Origin: Edaphochlamys debaryana
Taxonomy: Eukaryota > Chlorophyta > Chlorophyceae > Chlamydomonadales
Assembly (NCBI GenBank): GCA_016858145.1
Contig: JAEHOE010000094.1
Span: 62,001-126,000, forward strand
Direction: 5' to 3'
Length of the DNA: 64,000 nucleotides
Shown: piece by piece, positions 1-11,067 of the stretch
How positions within the stretch are numbered: the first letter of the stretch is position 1
Layout of the letters: each line of letters opens with the position of its first letter
Notes under the pieces: generated by a model
The model's database searches: none
What the model saw: the letters and a program-made list of their open reading frames with translations, nothing else
What the model was told of the DNA's origin: nothing
Translations under genes and position numbers: made by a program

Positions 1-3000
1 AGCTGCGGCAGGATGCAAGTATGGACGGAGCCCGGGCCATTTGCCACACCACCGCTGCAACCCCACGCAAGCAGTCCCGTAATCATACCGCCCTCTTATC
101 CCTCGCACGCGTCCCGCACCCCCCGCACCCGACCCCCCCCCCCCCCAGGCGGATCTGGCGGTGATGGTGGTGGACGCCCGTACGCAGGTGAGCCGTGGTG
201 GGCTCTGGGGACTGCCTTGCGCGCTGCGGCCTTACTCTCTGTTGCCTTGCGCGCTGCGGCCTTACGCGCTGCGGCCTTACGCGCTGCTGTGATGGGGTCA
301 CCACCACAGCCCTCACCCACCACCACCACCTGCTGCTGACGCCGCTGCCCGCAGATGCTCGAGTCCGCCCTCAACGAGCAGTCGGGGCGGGACCTGGGCA
401 TGCTGGCGGCGGGCCTAGTCAACGCCAAGAAGCTGGTGGGGCCGGGGGGGGGGAGGGGGAGGGGAAGAACGTGTGTGTATGGCGTGACCGTGGTGACCTG
501 CGCATGCTGGCGGCGGGCCTGGTCAACGCTACGTCGGGGCGGGGGAACTGTGGGAGGCAACGCGTCTTGGGTCCGTTGACCTTGCCCCCTGCATTGATGA
601 CGTGTTCCGCATATCGCCGATGCCGACGTTGTCCCTGGTTCCGCATCGCCCCGCAGGTGGTTGCGGTCAACCACCTGGATGCGGCGTACGACACAGATCT
701 CTCGGAGCAGCGCTTTACTGAGGCGCAGGCGGTGAGGGGGGAAGGGGGGGAGGGGGCGGGAGGAGGGAGGAGGGGAGGGGGTAAGGAGGGGAGGGGGGTT
801 TGGAGGAGGAGCGAGGCCGTGACCCCTTGAAGCTGGGTGCCCTGGGAGCCATGGGGAGGGCAGCACCCGGGTTCTGGGAGCGGGGGTACTTGCGGGTTGG
901 GGCACGGCACAAGCCGACCCCTAAAACCAACCCTGACTCCGGGCCCGACCCTGACCCCACCCATGACTCACTGACTGAGGCCCTTTCTCCGCTCGTGCCC
1001 CCACTCCTATCCCCGACCCCTCCCCCAGGCCATCACCAAGATGCTGCGCAAGTTGTTCACCCAGGAGGTGGGGCCTGGGGAGGCCAGGGGGGGAGGGGAG
1101 CGGCAAGGGGAAAGGGTTGAGGGGGTGAGGCCAGGGGTACGGAGGTGTTGAGGTCAGGGATGGGGGGCTGTTCACCAAGGAGGCGAGGGGAGCGGCAGGG
1201 GGGGTAAGGGGAGCGGGGGTATTGGGTAAGGGGTGACATTGGCAAGGGGCAAGGTGCCCATCAAGGAGGTGAGGCATGGGGATGCCAGGGCGTTCAAGAG
1301 TGACACGGGGGGAAGGGCAGCGGGGCAAGGCCTAAGTGCCTAAGGGGGGAGACCAGGTAAGGGACACGGTGCTCATCAAGAAGGTAGAGGGGAGCGGGGC
1401 GCGGGCGTGGATTGTACGCCCCCACCGTTTCTCCCCCGCGCTGCGTTGGGGCCGCTTGCCGCTCAACTCCGGAGCCGTCGTCCCATCTCGTCCCCATTCG
1501 CCTGCAATACCGACAAACTCTCTCCCTCATCGGACTCCCCATCCGTGCACCTCCCACCCCCACCCCCACCCCCAGGCCATCTCCTTCGTCCCCATCTCGG
1601 GCTACCAGGGGGACAACCTCACGGAGCCCGCGCCCAAGCTGGGCTGGTGGCGGGGGCCGGCGCTGCTGGGGGCGGTGGCGGCGGCGCTGGCGGCGGCGCC
1701 GGGACCGGGCGCGCAGCGCCCGCCGCAGGAGGCGGCCGCATTGGCGCTGAGGCTGCCCCTCATGGTGGGTCAAGTGGTGTGGGCTGGTGTTGCGTTCTGT
1801 CGAGGGGGGGCAGGTGGCAACGTGGTTGGAGCTGCCGGTTGCGGGGATAGATGTAAGGCGGCGCCGCCGCTCGTGGTGGGTGGCGCTCATGGCGGTTGAT
1901 GGGGGGTGACGTCGGGTGCCCGGGGCATTGGATGTGGTCGAAGGGTCGGAGGGTTGGTTCTTGGAGAGACGAGGTTTGGGGACCAGGCTGCGGTGAGGCC
2001 AGCCGTGCGGTGGGCCGATCGAGCGTTGCCCCTCGTGGAGGGTCGTGCGCTGTGTGCGGTGCTGGGCTAACGCCAAAGGGGGGTTGCTGGGCTAACATTT
2101 GATGTGGGTCAGGGCAACGCCGCTCCCTTCACCCCACCCCGCCCCGCCCCGCCCCACCTCACCCCCTCCTGCCGCTCCCCAGGGCGCTTTCCGTGTGGGC
2201 GGCATCGGCACCGTCCTTGCGGGCCGCGTCGCGGGCGGCCGCCTGCACCGCGGCACCCCCGCCCTCCTCACACCCCCGCCTGCCACCTCCACCGCCACCT
2301 CCACCCCCGCCCACGCCTCCGCCCACGCCTCCGCCTCCGCCGCCGGGCCGGGGCGTAGCTCGGCCCAGGCCGCGTCCGCATCCGCACCCGCGCCGGCCCC
2401 CGCGGGGCCCTCCACCTCTACGGCCTCGGCCTCCGCATGCGCCTCCGCCTCTGCCTCGGCCTCTGCCGCCGGCTCCGCCAACGGGCGGAGGTGGGAGGCC
2501 CGGTCGCTGGAGACCTTCCACGACACTCTCTCGCAGGTGCGGGGCGCTGTGTTGCCTGGGGGGCGGGGGGATGGGGGTGAGGGTATTCTGCCTTGGGAAG
2601 GGAAGGCGGGCCGTGTGCTGGGGGCTGCAGCGTGTGAAGGGGGTTCCCGGCCCGCTGAGAGAGCGGGACAAAGACCCAAGCACCCAACCCCAAACACCTC
2701 TTGTGCTTCCGCTCGTGGCCGCGCCGGAACGGCTTTCTCCCCAGATCACGCCCACGATGCCGAACCCCTCCACCATGCCTAACCCGGCTCCCTCTCCTCT
2801 CCTACCCTTCCCCTTCCCCCTGCCCCTCCCCCCCCCCCCCCAGGTGGGCCCGGGCGACTGGGTAGGGCTGGCGGTCAAGGGCCTCCCCGCCTGGGCGCTG
2901 AGGCGGGGGGCGGTGCTGTCGGACGCGGGGGACCGCCCCGCGGAGCCCGCGGCGGCCTTCACGGCACGCATCCAGGTGTGTGCTGACCCTATCCTATCAG

Positions 3001-5836
3001 CAATTTCAAATGTGGGGAGGGGAAGAGCTGGGGCTGCTCGGGGGGTACTGACGGGGGGTTTGCAGAGGGGCGAAGCGTGGCAGGTGGGGGCGTGGAGGTT
3101 GAACGCGTGGGGAGGGCAGGCGGCCTTCACGGAACGCATCCGGTGTGTAGTGCGGCCTGGAGCTGGGCGGGGCGGGGCCCTCGGAAAGGTCTGGCGGGTC
3201 GGGTTGCTGAGGGGGGATGCGTCAAGGGAGGGAGGGGCGCTCATGGCGCGGATGGGGGCAGAAGGGGGCGGGGGCGGGGCCTGCTGGGCTCGGGGTGCGG
3301 GGAGCAGACCGAGGGAGAAGCCCTCGCCCTCTGCTGCTGCCTTCAAGACATGCCCGGCCCCCAACTTGGCCCCCTCCCCACCTCCTCGCACCCCACCCCC
3401 CACCCCCCACCCCCCACCCCCCACCCCAGGTCATGCGCGACCCCACCTCCAAGCGGGAGGGCAGGGAGCGGCCCATGCGCCCCGGCTTCGTGGCGCTCGT
3501 CCACGTGCACACGGCGCAGGTGCGGGGGCAGGGGGGAGAGGGGGGAAGGAACAAGGCGTGACGTGTTTTGGCCGTGCCAAGCGCGGTCCCGGCACTGCTG
3601 CCTAGCCATGCTGGTCTCGCTCGCTTCGTGGCGCTGGTGCACGTGCACACGGCGCAGGTGCGTTGAGAGCCCAGCCTCGCGTGTTTCACGGGTTCAGGTT
3701 TCCTGTGCGTTGTTGGCAGCACGGGTGGACCTGGACCTAGGACCAGCTTTGCAAGGCGTGCGCTTAGCCTGTGGGCATGGGACTCCCATTGCGTCTCCTC
3801 TCTCCACCTGCGAGGCGTGCGGTGCCCGGGTCCAATGCGTGGATTCCTGCGCGTCTTGCCCCTGCTACCGACGACTCCCCCCCCCCAACCAACGAGCCAG
3901 CACGCCTACCTATTCCGGCAGGTGCCCTGCCGCCTGGTGGCTTGGCTTAGCAACGTGTCCTGCGCATCGTGCCCCTGCGTAGTAACGTGCCAGGCGCAAC
4001 GATCGTCACGGACCAGCGTGCCCACCTCCTCCTCCCCGCCGAACGCACGCACCGAACAAATGCCTGCACCACCACCACCACCCGCCCCCCGCAGGTGCCC
4101 TGCCGCCTGGTGTCCGTCAAGCGCATCTCCCAAAAGAGTGAGTAGGGTGAGGAGGCGAGGGGCGAACAAACCGGGGGTTACACGTGGCGGGGCCCGGCAG
4201 TGGACGGACAGACACACCTTTGCTGCGACCCGTCCCACTGGTCAGATGAGTCTGATCGTGCTTGACGCCTTCCTTGCTTCCTGGCCTTTAACCATCTGCC
4301 TTCCCCCCAGGCGAGCCCCTGCCGGGGGAAGCGCTTAAGGAGGGGGACGTGGCGGAGGTGGGCGGGGGCGGGAGGGCCTTGATTGGGGAGGATGGGGACT
4401 GGGGATTGGGGTTAGGTGGGGTTAGGGGCGAAGGCGGGCTGGGGCAGAGGGGTTATCTGGTGTTGTCTGGGCCGTGGGAGCCCCTCTGCTCAATCCGCAC
4501 CTAGGGGGGCGTGACAGTGGTGAGCTGTCTCCGCGCTTCGCGCTGCCCCCCCTGACACCCGCTCGCCTTCTAACCCCCTTCTACCGCCCGTTGATGGTGG
4601 AGCCTTTGAAACCCTATGAAACCGGCACTAACCCCCCCTCCCTTGACCCTTGCCTGTCCATGTCAACCCCGACCGCCCACCCAACCCCCCACCCCAGGTG
4701 GAGCTGGCCCCGCTGCAGCCGCTGGTGGTGGAGCCCTTCCGCGAGTACCCCTCCATGGGGCGGTTCGCGATGCGGTCGAGCATGGTGGTGAGGCATGGGG
4801 GGGGGAGGCAAGAGGGGCAAAGGGGGGGGGGGCAAGAGGAGGGGGTAGAGGGGGGGAGTAAGCCCACGGAGTAAGCCTCCTTGGGGCGTTCAAGCTTGGG
4901 GGGAAGGGGGCGGGGCCACGGATGGAGAAGCGTTTCAGGCAAGGAGGCCCCAGCGCATGCCGTGCTCCTCCGCCCGCTCCCTCCCCGTGTTGCCCACACA
5001 CACACGCGCATGGGTCCTCCGTGTTCCTCTCGTGCCCTCTCCCGGACCTCCTTGCCGCCATCCTGACTCCCGACTCTCGCCCCCACCCTCCCACTCACCC
5101 CAGCTGGAGCTGGGCGGGCGGAAAGTGCAGACGCAAGTGGTGGTGGCCGTGGGGAGGGTGGAGGTGAGGCAGGCCGGAATGGGCGTCAGGTGTGCCGTCA
5201 GAGCTGTGAAGCTGTGTGCCGCATTGACATCACGCGTATCCCCGTACCGGCGAACGCCCGCCCGTCCCTGCCCCTCCACTCTTGCCCCTCCACCCTGGAT
5301 TCCGCACACGCCCCGCCCCACGAACCCTGACCTCACACCCTGCCCCCCTGCCCCCACTACCCCAGTCGGTCCGGTACAAGGGCCCGGAGGACGTCCCCGC
5401 GCCCCCCGCGGCCGCGCCGGAACCCGGTCCGGCCGGGTCCGGCCAGTCCGGAGCGGACACGGCCGCCGGAGCGGCGGAGGCCTCTTCATCCACAGCGGCT
5501 GAAGGGGGGCAGCAGGGCGAGAGCGGCGGAGAAGGCGTGGCGGGGGCCGGGGAGGCCAGCACGTCCGCGGCGGACGGGGCCGGGGAGGGGCCCGGCGGGG
5601 AGGCCTCGGGTGCAGACGGAGCGGGGGCTAACGGACCGACGGAGGCGGGGGCGGGGGAGGGTGGGACGGAGCTGGGGGCGGGAGACGAGGCGGGGGCAAC
5701 GGCCGGGGGGACGGGGGACCTGTCAGACCCGATTGATCTGTCGACGGCGCTCTCGGGGGAAGCGGCCGAGGGGGCCATGGGCCTAGCCGTGGAGGGCGGG
5801 CAGGAGCATGGGCAGGGTGAGCATGGGCACAGCTAG
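1..5836 (+). CDS. Divergent eEF1A-family translational GTPase, 3' part of gene
   Basis: Partial gene; its 5' end lies before the window. Exons read as 1-18, 149-187, 355-435, 657-731, 1029-1067, 1576-1764, 2183-2536, 2844-2975, 3430-3519, 4095-4137, 4311-4357, 4698-4787, 5104-5163 and 5366-5836, all in phase, giving about 575 residues here. ADLAVMVVDA, VVAVNHLD and VPISGYQGDNL match the G-domain; GAFRVGGIGTVLAGRV and VGPGDWVGLAVKGL match domain 2; PFREYPSMGRFAMR and VVVAVGRVE match domain 3 of the eEF1A/EFL/HBS1 group. The usual G4 motif NKxD reads NHLD. Domain 2 carries an insertion of about 80 residues rich in Ala, Ser and Pro (about 2270-2480), and the protein ends in an acidic Gly/Ala tail of about 140 residues. 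A canonical elongation factor is therefore doubtful; a specialised paralogue or EF-like protein is more likely. Exon 1-18 is less certain than the rest. Confidence 0.75.
214..288. repeat. Short tandem repeat in intron
   Basis: Three to four imperfect units built on gcgctgcggcctta lie in the intron after exon 149-187 of the GTPase gene. The units are mostly 15-30 bp apart. No function is visible. Confidence 0.7.
502..530 (+). repeat. Exon-fragment copy in GTPase intron
   Basis: This 29-bp segment repeats the end of exon 355-435 (original at 398-426) with two or three mismatches. It sits in the intron immediately downstream of that exon and looks like a local tandem duplication of coding sequence. 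Confidence 0.8.
3623..3662 (+). repeat. Copy of exon end plus donor site in GTPase intron
   Basis: About 40 bp repeat the 3' end of exon 3430-3519 together with its donor (cag|gtgcg), with two mismatches. The copy would offer a decoy 5' splice site 140 bp downstream of the real one. Confidence 0.85.
3918..3939 (+). repeat. Copy of acceptor plus exon start in GTPase intron
   Basis: Twenty-two bases are identical to 4092-4113, the acceptor AG and first codons of exon 4095-4137. Flanking intron sequence (about 3850-3870 against 3962-3982) is also similar, so a block of roughly 110-170 bp containing the splice junction was duplicated and then diverged. Confidence 0.8.
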
Positions 5837-6883
5837 GGCTGGCCGGCCGGCTGGCCCAACGCGCTTAAATGACTTTAATTTGTGGCTGCATGAAGTGTGC
5901 GCTCATGCAAGCCGTGCGTGCTCACGTCGCCAGCCTAACATGATGCAACCGACCTTGGCGCATGCATGAGGGCGGCAAGCAAGTGGAGGCCGCAACACCT
6001 GCCTCGGCTCGAGGCCCTTGGCGCGCAGCCGCCAAGCGACACCGGAGGCGATCCTCACGGCAAGCAATAATGAAGCGTGGCGAGACGGTTGGGCGACGCT
6101 CTTCCCACTCCGTGTCGTACAGCGCGGCGGCGCGGGTCAGCGAAGTATCATTTGCGCGCGCTAAGGGTTTCTAGGGTTTGACGAGAACAATGTGGCAGAA
6201 AGCCGCAGCGTATAGGTGAAGGCCGTGCAGCTAGTGCAGCCCTCAGCCGCGCACGAGACGGGCATGATGAGCTAGATGGGGCCGCTGGGGTAGGTACCTG
6301 ACGTCCGTCCGTAGACGGGCCCACCCGGGGGTCTGGTGTGGTGTACTCTCCCTGGCAGGAGGCTCGTCGTCCGTTTGAAAGTTCTAGTGACAGTCTGTAC
6401 GCCTGCTGCATAACGCTGTGTGCGCGCCCACGCACCAGCCTGCAATCAACTTTCTGGGAATTTCTCCCGCCCAAGACCACCCCCGATGGGCCCGGCAGAC
6501 CTACCTACTGCTGCCTTGAGCTAGCTGCCACCTCGTGCTCACACAGAGAGCTTCGTGCGCAGGCAGAGCTCCGTGCAGACGGCACGCACTACTCGCTCGT
6601 CCGTGCTTCTCGGTTCGAGGCGAAGCGAGATGAAAGCCCGCTCCTTACTCGGTTTCCTCACGACAAATCGCGTTTTGATTGAGCCTGGGCCTGGCTGGTT
6701 GCGGCAGCAGGTAGGTCCGGCGGTCAGTGACGGTCACTTGGAAGTGAAGTCCTGGGACTTTCTACTCGCGGCACGGGGCGGGGCGCTCGCAGTCGTCGGT
6801 ACTGCTTCATTGCTTCCATGCTTACCACGAAAGAGCTTGCTAATAACTCAGCGCATGTGCGTGAACGCCCCGCCCTCGCAGCC
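5837..6883. other. Intergenic region between GTPase and sulfatase copy
   Basis: About 1 kb with no supported coding exon. It must hold the 3' UTR of the GTPase gene and the promoter of the broken sulfatase copy. An in-frame ATG at 6818 could extend that reading frame upstream by 22 codons. No TATA box or TGTAA poly(A) signal is convincing by eye. Confidence 0.6.
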
Positions 6884-7591
6884 ATGCGTGACGTGGTCCC
6901 GCCAAAACCCGCCGCGGCGTCCCGACCCCCGGCGGGCCCCCGCCGGCACGCCCAGCGGCAACTTCACCTCATCTCAGTAGCAGCCTTGCTGTCAACACTG
7001 GCTTGGACTCCGTGCCGTACAGCTGCTGCCGCGGACCGACACGTGCCGCCGTCTCCATCCACCGCCGCGGCAACAACCCTGACTGCCCCGTCCTCCGGAG
7101 GCGGAGGCGGCTCCGCCGCCCCGCTGCCAACCCGCCGGCGGCCCTCCTTTGTCATCATCCTCACCGATGACCAGGATGACTTGCTCAACTCCACGCACCC
7201 GCACTTCATGCCCGCGCTGAACGCGCGCCTGGGCCACAAGGGCACGCGACTGTCCAACTTCGTGGTCTCTACGGGTGAGGATCTGCAGGGGTGCTTGCCG
7301 GGGTGCCGGCGGGGATCACGTGACCTGACGTGACGTGATGAGGGCTCGGCGGATGTGGCTAGAGAGTGCATGGCCGATGGCGGGGCGTGTGGGTGGGCTG
7401 AGGGGTAGGTGCGTGGAGCTCTGGGCAAACGAGCAAGGGGCCCACACAACCCCTGCTTGAACGCATGGGACTCACCCCCTCCCATGCTGTGATGCGTGCC
7501 CTCGTCCTCCGGCTCGCCCCCAGGCTTCTGCTGCCCCGCTCGGACCTCCCTCTTCACGGGCCGTCAGACGGGCCGTCAGGGTTGCCAATAC

Positions 7592-7980
7592 GTATCAGTC
7601 CCCGTATTGATACGGATACGTATTAATACGGATACGGCCTCTCGCTGCCGTATTAATACGGCATGCGGCGCGGGGGTACCGGCCGGGCAGCCGGGGGCCG
7701 GCGGAGGGGGGGGGTGCTGGGGTGCTGGGGGGCGTCGGTCGGCAGCTCAGCCGTCCGTTCCGCCGTAGCCGATGCCCTACGCGTTCCCTGCGCTTTTACG
7801 TGAACGCGGAGCGCATTCGCTCGTGCACAAGGCGGCAGTATGGGCTGCCGTACGCTGCCGTATTAATACGGCTGGGCGCCGCCGTATTAGAGCCGTATTA
7901 AGCCGTATTAGCGAGAAGGGGGCCGTATTGCGTATTAATACGCGTATTGGCCCCCGGGGCTGCCGTATTGTGCACCCCGG
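7592..7980. repeat. Cluster of GTATTAATAC palindromes
   Basis: A cluster of self-complementary units around ccgtattaatacgg (for example 7648-7661 and 7858-7871, with variants at 7618-7631 and 7930-7943) plus many half-sites such as ccgtatt. It begins exactly where exon 2 of the broken sulfatase copy should end. The AT-rich palindromes contrast sharply with the surrounding GC-rich DNA. They could be a mobile palindromic element or an array of hairpins. Confidence 0.75.
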
Positions 7981-9260
7981 GGCCGTCTGACGCACTGCCA
8001 TAACGGTGGGTGCGCGTATGCATGGGGTCGAGGGTGGATGGGGTTCGTGGGGTGGGCTGGGCTTGAGCCACAAAGTGGATGATATGGGAAGGCGTCCGTC
8101 CTCGGCTCGTCTCCGTCTGCGCTACGCCGACAAGAGATTGCCCTTTGATCCATGCCCTCTGCTTGCAGTTACTGCGAATCGAAACAGCGCTGCGGATGGC
8201 TGTGAGTTGTGGGGGTGGGTAGAAGGCCGAGGGCGAAGAGCCCCACTTGTGTGCCACACCCCAGCGGGCGCCCGCGAGGATGCGGCTAGGCGTGGGGCGG
8301 GCCCGTGGGGGCGCATCTTCCTCACCTGCTGCCCTGGCCCGCCCGGCCATCAGCATTCGACATCAAGCCTGGCGCACGCGCGTTGTGCTCCGTTGTGCTC
8401 CGTTGTGCTCCGTGCGTTCTCGCTCAGCATGTTGCTTGCCGTGTCCTGATACTAGCCAACTAACCCCAAAACCCGTCCCTGCCCCGGCCCACATGCATGC
8501 ACCGGTACTCGCAGCTGCCGTGGGAGGCTTTCGGAAGTTTTATGAGGAAGGTCTGGACCAGAAGTGAGTAGGCAGTCCTGGGGGCCAAGGGGAGCCGAGG
8601 TAGAGGGGAGGTTGCGTGGTGGTGGGGAGTGTTGCACCCTGGGCGGCGGGCACGTGCCGCACACACCCCACACAACACACCCTGCCTTCGCCGCCGCCCC
8701 AGGTGGCTCCCTACCCACCTGGAGTCCGCTGGGTACCAGTCTCGCCTCATCGGCAAATTCCTTAACGGTGCGTGGTGACCCATGTACATGAGGATGACCC
8801 CACATGAGTCTCCACCCGCCCATCTAGTCCGTCTACGGCCGACCCCGTCCTATTATACTACCAAACAGGGTGCGAGGACAATGCAGCCTTCCTGAGCGCC
8901 GAGCACCGCGCCACGGGGTATCAGCCGCGGGGCCTTAGCTCGATGGACGCCATCACAGAGTACCTCTTTGCTCTGTACAACCACTGCTGGAGGTGAATAC
9001 GCGTAGGGCGCGGGGGGAAGCGGGGTAAGGGCGAAAGGGCGGCTCCTCGCTTGAGACAAGGGGTCGACCCGGAACCTCGCTCTTCCCTTTCCCGCGGGCA
9101 TGTAATCACGCTTGCTTAAGACCTGAGCTCAGCCTGGATTGGGCTGACGACCCAAGCACCCCCGCTCCCCGCTCCAGCCTCAACGGAGCCCCGCGCGTGT
9201 GCCGATCGGGGGAGTACCAAACAGATGTCATACGAGACAAGGCGCTCGGATTCATACGGT

Positions 9261-9287
9261 GGGGCGGGGCGGGGCGGGGCGGGGCGG
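9261..9287 (+). repeat. GGGGC microsatellite at deletion junction
   Basis: Five copies of ggggc lie in the fused intron between exon 7 and the last exon of the broken sulfatase copy. This is where exons 8-15 are missing, so the repeat may mark the deletion breakpoint. Confidence 0.6.
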
Positions 9288-9844
9288 GGCGTCTCGCTCT
9301 CGCCACCAGCCATCGCTTCTTGCCGCTGCCCTCTTTCCTCGCTCCTCAGACCCTCGATTCGGCCTTCGATCCCTTCTATCGGAGCCTGCCAAGGCTCAGC
9401 ATGCGCCGCTGCTTGAGCACCTACCAGCCCAGTGCTGAGCCCACGTGGACCCTCCTGCAGCCCAACTTCGTGTCCGCAGCCCTGGAGGAGGCCGCACTAG
9501 CTGCTGCTGCGGGGCCGGGGGCTGTCGCAGGTCGGGACGTGCTGGGGACGGCGCTCCCGCCCTTCTCTCCCTGGCCCCCTAGCGCGTTCCAGCCGCCGCG
9601 GCCGCCCCGGCCGCCACCAATGCCGCCCCGGCCTCCCCGAGATCCGCGCATGCCCAAGCCTCCTCGGGCCCCCAAGCCACCCAGGGCCTCCCTGCCGCCC
9701 CGGCCGCCGCCACGTCCTTCCCCGCCACCTCCGTCCCCGCCGCTTCGGCCCCCGGCCCCCCCGGAGCCCAAGCGAAGGCGGCGGGGCCCCAAGCCGCCCA
9801 GGCCCCCGGCCCGCCCCTCCCGCCGCCCAAATCGCTCGGGCTGA

Positions 9845-11067
9845 GGGCCTGCTGGGCCCGGACTGGGCCCTGCTTGAGCTGGGAATCCCCTTGGCTACCA
9901 GATGTATGTATGCTCCAGGCTCGATAGCGGCTTGGACCGGGGAGGCCAGCTCAACCGCGACGAAAGGGGGCCGGCGATGGGGCCGGCGGGGAGGCCGCGG
10001 GCGGAGAATGGGCGGGTGCAAACGGGCTGACGGAGGCTGGGGTGAGAGAGGATGGGACGGAGCCAGGGGAGACTCCCCCTGGACGACGCTGGGATCAGGG
10101 AACCGAGATGTCAGACCCCATTGGCCTCGTGGGATAGGGGCCTGGCGACGGCTTACTGCCCTCCCTTGACATGGGGCTCCCGATAGGCCTTCGGGCGCTG
10201 GGCTTGGTGCATGTATGTACGTATAGTTGGGAGGTGCGCGAGGTCCGGGCGGGGATGTAAGGAGCAGAGACCTTTACACGCTTCGTCCTGCGGCTCCTGC
10301 CTCGCTCGCCCATCACACGCGCACAGCGCACAGGGGAGGCTCCTTGCTTGCGCACACCAGGTACAGCTAGCGTTATCGTTGCAACGCATCTGAGAACCTG
10401 CCATGCCGCATCCGGCCATCCGCCACCCGCACAACCTGCCCGTTCCTGCACCCACCAACTGGCCCCCTCCCCCACACAGCCACACAGTCAAGTCACACTC
10501 CTCTGACACGCGCTCGACCAGCTCAACACTTTCTCTGGGTTCCAGCTCTTCTCTGATGCTTGGAGTTTCGAGGTCCAAACATTATTACATGGCTGGATGA
10601 GATCAAGGGAAATGCATGCATGCATGACTCAATCCGGGCGAGATGAAGAAGAACTTCTACGCTCCCAACCAACTTACAACCACATTGCCCAGCAGAAGAT
10701 GTACGTATTGCATAAATGACCGGGCCCAACTGAGGCCCCACCGGGCCCAGCAGGTCCACGTGCTGGGAGGGTGACTTGTGTTGCTACGGAGGTTACGCAG
10801 CCTTGCTTGGACCCGCCCACTGCCCAGGGTCGCATGGGCGCCTTGAGCGGTTGCGACAGCGGCCATAATCCACCCCCCATGCCCCAAGTAGGATCCAAAC
10901 CAGTCTCTGTTGTGCCCCTTAACGGCCCTTCCTAGTCCCGACAAGAGAGGGACTTCATCAGACCCCGGACGACCCATGAGGTCCAAGCGCTGGGAGGCCC
11001 TCGCCGGGCCCAGCAGGCCCAAGGCGGGGCCCCATCGGGCCCAGTAGTCCCATGCCCTGGGAGCGCC
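9845..11067. other. Region between the two facing sulfatase genes
   Basis: About 1.2 kb between convergent genes, without a supported gene. It contains a degenerate copy of the last coding exon of the GTPase gene (9939-10160, listed separately). Short blocks built on gggcccagcagg recur near 10737, 11007 and 11035, and a similar block follows the stop codon at 9844. This suggests the two sulfatase copies share 3' UTR ancestry. Confidence 0.6.
9939..10160 (+). pseudogene. Degenerate copy of GTPase gene last exon
   Basis: This segment shares anchor blocks in the same order with 5548-5790 of the GTPase gene: ggggaggccagc, ggcggggaggcc, tgacggaggc, gatgggacggagc and tgtcagaccc. Insertions and deletions between anchors destroy the reading frame. 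It lies just after the broken sulfatase copy, so the duplication that made the second sulfatase may also have carried this neighbouring gene tail. Confidence 0.65.

Larger units (their letters stand above)
6884..9844 (+). pseudogene. Arylsulfatase copy with eight exons deleted
   Basis: Recognisable exons are 6884-7274 (signal peptide, ILTDDQDDLLNSTHPHF), 7524-7591 (active site FCCPARTSLFTGR), 8169-8201, 8515-8563 (GGFRKFYEEGLDQ), 8703-8767, 8869-8992, 9178-9258 and 9350-9844. They match exons 1-7 and 16 of the complete sulfatase at 17341-11068, with identical lengths for exons 3-7. Everything equal to exons 8-15 is missing, including the DNG-type metal site. Exon 7 ends in phase 2 but the last exon needs phase 0, so normal splicing shifts the frame; only retention of the 91-nt intron 9259-9349 keeps it open (continuous frame 9197-9844). 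Exon 2 runs into a palindromic repeat cluster and also ends in the wrong phase. The last exon keeps the Pro/Arg-rich tail. It is probably non-functional, or makes a short secreted Pro-rich protein. Confidence 0.8.

Noticed and set aside
2159..3424. Minus-strand frame of 421 codons opposite the GTPase gene
   Set aside because: Shadow of GC-rich coding and intron sequence; the + strand exons match a known family with consistent phases.
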